Assembly: GCA_965644315.1 (NCBI GenBank)
Contig: CBFFRQ010000048.1
Location: 1 to 64,000, forward strand
Length of the DNA stretch: 64,000 nt
Source of the DNA: Caecitellus pseudoparvulus
Lineage: Eukaryota; Bigyra: Bicosoecida
Direction of reading: 5' to 3'
Shown: positions 59,630 to 64,000 of the stretch, piece after piece
Layout: the number at the start of each line of letters is the position of its first letter
How positions within the stretch are numbered: position 1 is the stretch's first letter
Made by a program: the position numbers and the translations under genes
The notes under the pieces: model-generated
The model's database searches: none
The model's input: the letters and a program-made list of their open reading frames with translations, nothing else
What the model was told of the DNA's origin: nothing

Positions 59630-60925
59630 CTACTGTTCAAGCGAGTTCCGGCCGCTGGGGGTGGGCCACGCGCTGCCTGACGCGACGCCCGGCATGTCCC
59701 CGTAGGAGTGCTCAGAAATGCCGGAAGTACCAGTGCCCATGCGGTCAAGGCCCTGGCGCCCTCCCTCTTGCCCGCTGTAAATCACAAACTCCGACAGGTC
59801 CTCCCCGCCGGCAACGCTGCTGCTGCCCTCCTCGGCGGGAGCCTCAGCGGTGGTGGGGATGACGAAGTCCTCCAAGCCCGCCAGACCCGTCAGCTGCAGC
59901 TGCATGGCATCGTCGGCGCTGGCCAGGCGGTGCATGGGGCGAGAGGTGGCTGGCGCGGCGGGCGCCTCGGCAATGCCACTGCTGTGAGCCCTGCCGTGTT
60001 CGAAGCCCACCCAGGAGGCGGCCTTGGCAGAGACCATGGCAAAGGGGAAGGAGGACTCTGAGCCGCCCCCCGACGTCGCGTGGGACATGAGCCCCAGCGA
60101 GTGAGGCGCAGAGGGGGGGGCAACGATGCTGGACACGGGTGCCGCGGGCCCCGGCGGAGGCAAGGGTGCAGCGCTGGCCTGGGGGACAAACGCCTGCAGC
60201 CCGGGAAACCCTCCGCCTGGGCCCTGGAAAGACACCGCCGGAAGGCTGTGCAGCAGCGGGTTGATGAGCACTTGGGGAGAGGGGCCTGCCTCCGCCGCCG
60301 CGTGCGGCACGTGTGACAGAACCGCCTTCAAGCCCAGCTTCACGCTGCCTGACGGCGAAAGGCGCACCACGCCTTCGGTGGAAGTCACGCTGCGAATCGT
60401 GCCTTCCTTCACTTCGCTGACGAGCTGCGCCAAATTGGGCAACAGGGCCGTCATGCTGGTCTGGCCCGTCGCACACAGGACCCTGTGAAGCAGGCGCGGG
60501 GGGACATGGGGCAGCGCGAACGAACACCCCGGCGCAGGCCACCACGCACATGCTTTCGTCGGGAAGCCCCGCATACACTTCGACGGTGAACTCGTTGCTG
60601 TGCAGCGTGGCAGTCGTGAGTGGGGCGAGCTGCACATGGCTGCGTTGGGCCGGCGTTTCGCCACAACTCACTGGCCCACGCCCACAACGTGCTCCGCGGA
60701 CTCGCAGTCATACCACTCGCCATACAGCATGCCTTGCGCACTCAGCGAGTGGTTGTTCGACGGCGGCGTGTTGAACTGCCATGAAGCGTGCACGCGGATG
60801 ACAGCATTCTTGACGACACCCGCAAGGGGAGGCGGCACGATGATGTCTGAGGCGCTGCGTGGGGACAGCGCAACAGCCGCAACCACGTGCAGAGGCTGGG
60901 ATGTAGGTACCTCTGTGATGCTCAT
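59630..60925 (-). CDS. protein with N-terminal beta-rich, possibly C2-like domain; function unknown
   Basis: Exons complement(join(59630..60482,60550..60639,60672..60925)) give 398 aa. The second intron (GTGCGT, 67 nt) is solid. The first is ambiguous: a 32-nt GTGAGT intron keeps frame, as does a 50-nt one using GTGGGC at 60679 and the acceptor at 60630. The first 140 residues look like an all-beta domain (LHVVAAVALSPRSASDIIV, AVIRVHASWQF, HVQLAPLTTATLHSNEFTVEVYAG), which could be C2-like. About 20 residues later a conserved-looking TSTEGVVRLSPSGSVKLGLKA follows. The rest is disordered and ends in acidic/Ser-rich tracts with LEDFVIPTT and LSEFVIYSG, two short similar motifs possibly acting as docking peptides. 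No family recognised. Confidence 0.55.
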
Positions 60926-60988
60926 GACTGCCGCCTGCTTGCAGCTGGGCAGTCGCTGGCGTGCGAGTGCAAGGGTGGTAGCAACCAA

Positions 60989-61004
60989 AGTGTGCGGAAA
61001 CCGG
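60989..61004 (-). promoter_or_regulatory. GGTTTCCGCACAC motif upstream of the 60.9-kb gene
   Basis: On the minus strand this copy lies about 65-75 nt upstream of the ATG at 60925. Core and 3' flank (TTTCCGCACAC) are identical to the ISY1 copy. Confidence 0.4.
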
Positions 61005-61137
61005 CCCTCACAAACCTGCCGATGAGCCACCCGACGACCGGCACACACTGCACTGTGCAGGCCGTCAGTGCGTTGAGCTAGAGATACACTCGACGGCACC
61101 GCCTGGCTAACACCCACGGCTGTGAATTTTACAAACA

Positions 61138-64000
61138 CTACAAGTGCGACTGCAGCATGTCCTGCAAGCCGGCAGTGGACAACTCATCTGGCCTGCTGTC
61201 AGGATTGTGCTCCATGAACAGCTCCCGCACATCCTCCAGGGACATGTGCATGCCCAGCGTGGTGAGGGCTTTGTGGAAGGCGGTGGGTGTCAGGGCACCT
61301 CGCTCCTGCCCCAGCTCCGCCAGCATCACCTGTGCCAGCTGGCCCAGCGGGATGTCTTGCCGCTCGAGGCGCTGCGCCCAGGACAGGAACAGGGGGAAGT
61401 CCATGACGTTGCCCTGCACCCACTGCTGGGGGCGCTTGTGTTGCCTGGCGCAGCTGGTGTCCTCCCCGCCCTCCTCGAAGTTGAACTGCATCAGGCGGTA
61501 CATGACCCGGATGGCGTGTCCGGCACCTGTCGACGTGGCCCACGGCAGGCCGAGCTGCTCCAGCAACTGCTGCAGCTCCTGCGCATTCAAGTACCCGCTG
61601 TTGTCCTGGTCAATAATGTCAAATGCCTCGTAGATGTCGCCTTGGCGCCGGCGCCGCTGGCAGCTGGTGCCCAGGCGGGTGGGCACGTAGAACTCCGCCC
61701 CATTGCGAGACAGCTTCATCCAGTCGCCGTGCTCCGCCTCCTTCTCCGTCAGCGTCGACTCGTCCGAGGAGGAGCTCGTGTCTGCTTCGCCCTCCCCAGG
61801 CCGCACTGTCGCCTTGGCCTCTGCTTCGCCGCCTTGCCCTGCCTGCTCCTCAGCCCGCAGCTGCCGAGACAGCCGCTCCACAACACGCCCTTGCCTGGCC
61901 ACCATGGCTGCAGCTTCATCCAGCATCTCGCGTACCGGTGCGTCTCTGCGGGGAGTGGCAGGGCTCAGCATGGCCTCCTCTTCTTCCTCCTCCTCCTCAC
62001 CCTCGCCTTCACACAGGCCGCACAGCAGCTCGCACCAGGCCGCCATGAGACCCTCATCCGCATCCACCAGCTCCATGGCGTGGCTGGCCTTGGCCTGCGC
62101 ACGGGCACGCCTCAGTGCCCGCTGCTGCAGGCGCCGCCGCCGCCGGAGCCCTCCGTCCTCCACCTGCCCCGTGCCGTCTGCAGAGAAGAGCTGGGACATG
62201 AGGGACACTTGCCCGTCAAAATTCACCTGCCGCAGGTCCCTCGTGTCTTCGGCCGTCAGGTGCATGCCTGCCGACGCCGTGCGCAGGATGGACGGCGTGT
62301 CGCTGTCCGAGCTGTCGCCCTCCTCACTCGGCAAGAGGCGCTGGGCCAGCCGCACGACGTTCACGATGCTTGCCAGGCGATCAGCGGCAGAGCCCAGCTC
62401 CCGGCCCTCTTGCTTGGAGCGCTGCTCCGCCGCCGCCGTCGGCACTGCCTCCCGCAGCCGGCCCCACATCTTGCTGGCCCGCCGAGGGCGGGTGGTCACT
62501 GCCGTGCCGGCACCCTGACTTGCGTGCGAGGGGGGTGTGCGGCCCCCTCCCTCGCCCCCAGCAGCTGTGGGCGACGCGCCCAGCACACTCTTGCGAATCA
62601 TCCGAGCAACGCGGCGCTTGGCGTTGGCTTCCTGTCGCTGCACGATAACGTGCACCTGCTCTGCCTGGTGTTTCAGGGTGAGCAGGAAGTGCAGTGCTTT
62701 CAGCGCCTTTCGTAGGCGGGTGACTCCCATCACCTTCTCCACGTCGCGCGGCACCTTCAAGTGCTCCACGGATGTCACAACGACATAATGCGGCAGCACG
62801 TACCGCAGCAGCACCACGACGAGCACAATGGGCACCAAGGCAGCGGCGAAAATGGCAGCTGCCTCCACCGGCGCGAAGTGCCGCACGATGCCGGGGGCGG
62901 CGGCCACCACGAAGGCGCCAGCATAGATGGCCGTCGTGAACAGCACAAAACGGAACAGGAACAGGTACAGCGCGGGGCCCCAGCGGCCACACCAGAACAT
63001 GCGCAGGTGCAAGTGGCGGTGGGCCAGGCTGGCCGTGTCGCTGACACCCCACGCCCGTCGCACCTTGCGTGTCAGCAGCATGGCTGTGGCATCCCGAGCG
63101 CCCTGCTGCACCTCCTGCAGCGACGGCTTGCTGGCAGTGTCCACGGCCCGAGCCGTCGCCTTCTGCTTCGTGAGCGCACCGAACGCTGACTTGGCGCTCT
63201 GGTGCTTCATCACCTCACGGTGCAGGTACAGAGGCAGGTGGGCCGTCACGGGCAGACGCCGACTCTGCATGTGCAAGAACGCCGCATCGCCCTCCTTCTG
63301 CAGGCGCAGGGCTTCGTCGTCGCCTGCCTCCGCGTGTGCTTCAGCCTGCAGCTCGTGCAGGCGCCTCAGGCTCTGCTGTCGAGGACGCAGACGCGAGATG
63401 CGGCGTGGCCGGCGTGGAGGCGGTGGGCTGCCGTCCCCCGCCGCATTCAAGCTGCTGGGCCCTTGGTGCTGGTCGTGCATGAGTGGCTGAGTCAAATCAG
63501 CACTGGCTGAGAAACCCTCCACGTGCCCCTTGCCCGACGGGGACATGAGCGATTTGCCCACTGCATGGCGGCGGGTGCCAAAGGACACCAGCGTGCCCAG
63601 TGACACTTGCCGGAGGTGTTTCAGGGCAGTCTCGCGGTGCTGTTCCGCTTGCAGGTGGAGTAGAGGCGACACCAGCTCCGCCCGCACAGCCTTGAGGTGC
63701 TGCAGCAGGACAAGCAAGATGAGGGGCAGGCACATGGCCATGCCCACCAAGGCAACAAACGATAGCTTTGGGGGCAGCTCCACTAAGATGAAAGCAGTGC
63801 TGGCAAGCAGCAACTCAGCCAGCCACACCTCCACGGGCAGCTCCACCAGCGCCGACACGGCGCTCTCGGTGCGGGCGGCAAGGTACAGCCCAAAATCAAA
63901 ATGCCGCAGCTGCAGCAACATGTGCCCCTTGTGGTCGAACAGCAGCTCATCCTCCAGCCCAGGGCCTCGATGAAGGTTAAACTGGACGTCCCGAAGGCCT
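61138..64000 (-). CDS. multipass membrane protein with C-terminal EF-hands; 5' end outside window
   Basis: The frame is open to the right edge (VQFNLHRGPGLEDELLFDHK precedes the first internal Met), so the gene continues beyond 64000; about 954 residues are visible. Hydrophobic helices occur in two clusters: LAELLLASTAFILVEL and FVALVGMAMCLPLILLVLL, then LYLFLFRFVLFTTAIYAGAFVVAA and AAIFAAALVPIVLVVVLLRYVL. The cytosolic stretch between them and a later one are basic and Ser-rich, with an acidic EEEEEEE run. Near the C-terminus AFDIIDQDNSGYLNAQEL is a complete EF-hand loop (D-x-D-x-S-x-Y, Glu at position 12), so Ca2+ binding is likely; a second, degenerate pair follows (SLEDVRELFMEHNPDSRPDE). 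The topology faintly recalls MLO-type proteins, but I would not assign it. Confidence 0.7.
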   Translation of the reverse strand, partial: GLRDVQFNLHRGPGLEDELLFDHKGHMLLQLRHFDFGLYLAARTESAVSALVELPVEVWLAELLLASTAFILVELPPKLSFVALVGMAMCLPLILLVLLQHLKAVRAELVSPLLHLQAEQHRETALKHLRQVSLGTLVSFGTRRHAVGKSLMSPSGKGHVEGFSASADLTQPLMHDQHQGPSSLNAAGDGSPPPPRRPRRISRLRPRQQSLRRLHELQAEAHAEAGDDEALRLQKEGDAAFLHMQSRRLPVTAHLPLYLHREVMKHQSAKSAFGALTKQKATARAVDTASKPSLQEVQQGARDATAMLLTRKVRRAWGVSDTASLAHRHLHLRMFWCGRWGPALYLFLFRFVLFTTAIYAGAFVVAAAPGIVRHFAPVEAAAIFAAALVPIVLVVVLLRYVLPHYVVVTSVEHLKVPRDVEKVMGVTRLRKALKALHFLLTLKHQAEQVHVIVQRQEANAKRRVARMIRKSVLGASPTAAGGEGGGRTPPSHASQGAGTAVTTRPRRASKMWGRLREAVPTAAAEQRSKQEGRELGSAADRLASIVNVVRLAQRLLPSEEGDSSDSDTPSILRTASAGMHLTAEDTRDLRQVNFDGQVSLMSQLFSADGTGQVEDGGLRRRRRLQQRALRRARAQAKASHAMELVDADEGLMAAWCELLCGLCEGEGEEEEEEEEAMLSPATPRRDAPVREMLDEAAAMVARQGRVVERLSRQLRAEEQAGQGGEAEAKATVRPGEGEADTSSSSDESTLTEKEAEHGDWMKLSRNGAEFYVPTRLGTSCQRRRRQGDIYEAFDIIDQDNSGYLNAQELQQLLEQLGLPWATSTGAGHAIRVMYRLMQFNFEEGGEDTSCARQHKRPQQWVQGNVMDFPLFLSWAQRLERQDIPLGQLAQVMLAELGQERGALTPTAFHKALTTLGMHMSLEDVRELFMEHNPDSRPDELSTAGLQDMLQSHL

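Overview
The window is nuclear DNA of a GC-rich, gene-dense eukaryotic microbe. Evidence: many ORFs are broken by short GT-AG introns (mostly about 50-95 nt) that can be placed by homology, and the recognisable proteins are purely eukaryotic (ISY1 splicing factor, SUV3 helicase, DPM3, TMX2, PRMT7, RBBP5/Swd1, an FG nucleoporin, a two-pore channel). TAA, TAG and TGA all act as stops, so the code looks standard. A membrane hybrid histidine kinase and a private ankyrin family argue against an animal. A free-living heterotrophic protist, perhaps a stramenopile such as a bicosoecid, is only a low-confidence guess. I see no tRNA, rRNA, CRISPR array, transposon or viral gene.

Layout. 1-3430: 3' part of a large gene (weak FAM227-like helical domain). 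3638-4607: redox-dead TMX2. 4929-8498: sphingosine-kinase-like lipid kinase with a very long low-complexity insertion, ending 6 bp from a convergent SANT-like protein (8505-10444). 10659-11888: SET-domain protein. 12332-14191: coiled-coil/proline-rich protein. 14359-16616: quasi-RRM RNA-binding protein. 16646-17341: TMEM42-like membrane protein. 17695-21194: nucleoporin with an N-terminal membrane anchor, basic region and tandem repeats (POM121-like order). 21269-24017: PRMT7. 24335-27367: membrane-anchored unknown. 27596-28597: ISY1. 29089-31647: hybrid histidine kinase. 31795-34437: SUV3. 34845-35389: twin CX9C protein. 35421-39749: armadillo-like protein. 39921-43146: membrane protein with a zinc-binding motif. 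43.2-47.3 kb: three tandem ankyrin-repeat paralogues. 47477-48717: stomatin-like protein. 49117-49557: DPM3. 49597-52662: two-pore channel. 53222-54685: membrane kelch protein. 54744-57010: RBBP5/Swd1. 57141-59478: OGT/SPINDLY-type glycosyltransferase interleaved with a small membrane protein. 59630-60925: unknown, possibly C2-like. 61138-64000: 5'-truncated EF-hand multipass membrane protein.

The genes do not form one pathway; this is an ordinary packed chromosome segment. Features that cut across genes are more interesting. Donor sites favour GTGCGT over GTAAGT. Several introns are multiples of three without stops and hide inside long ORFs; in SUV3, stomatin and kelch they become visible only by homology or splice signals. 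A motif close to AATTWCCGCA recurs either just upstream of start codons or inside early introns of at least a dozen genes. The most notable single genes are the membrane-anchored nucleoporin, the 38-residue ankyrin-repeat cluster with probable hidden C-terminal exons, and the locus where two 3' splice sites would give either an 80-residue membrane protein or a membrane-anchored glycosyltransferase.
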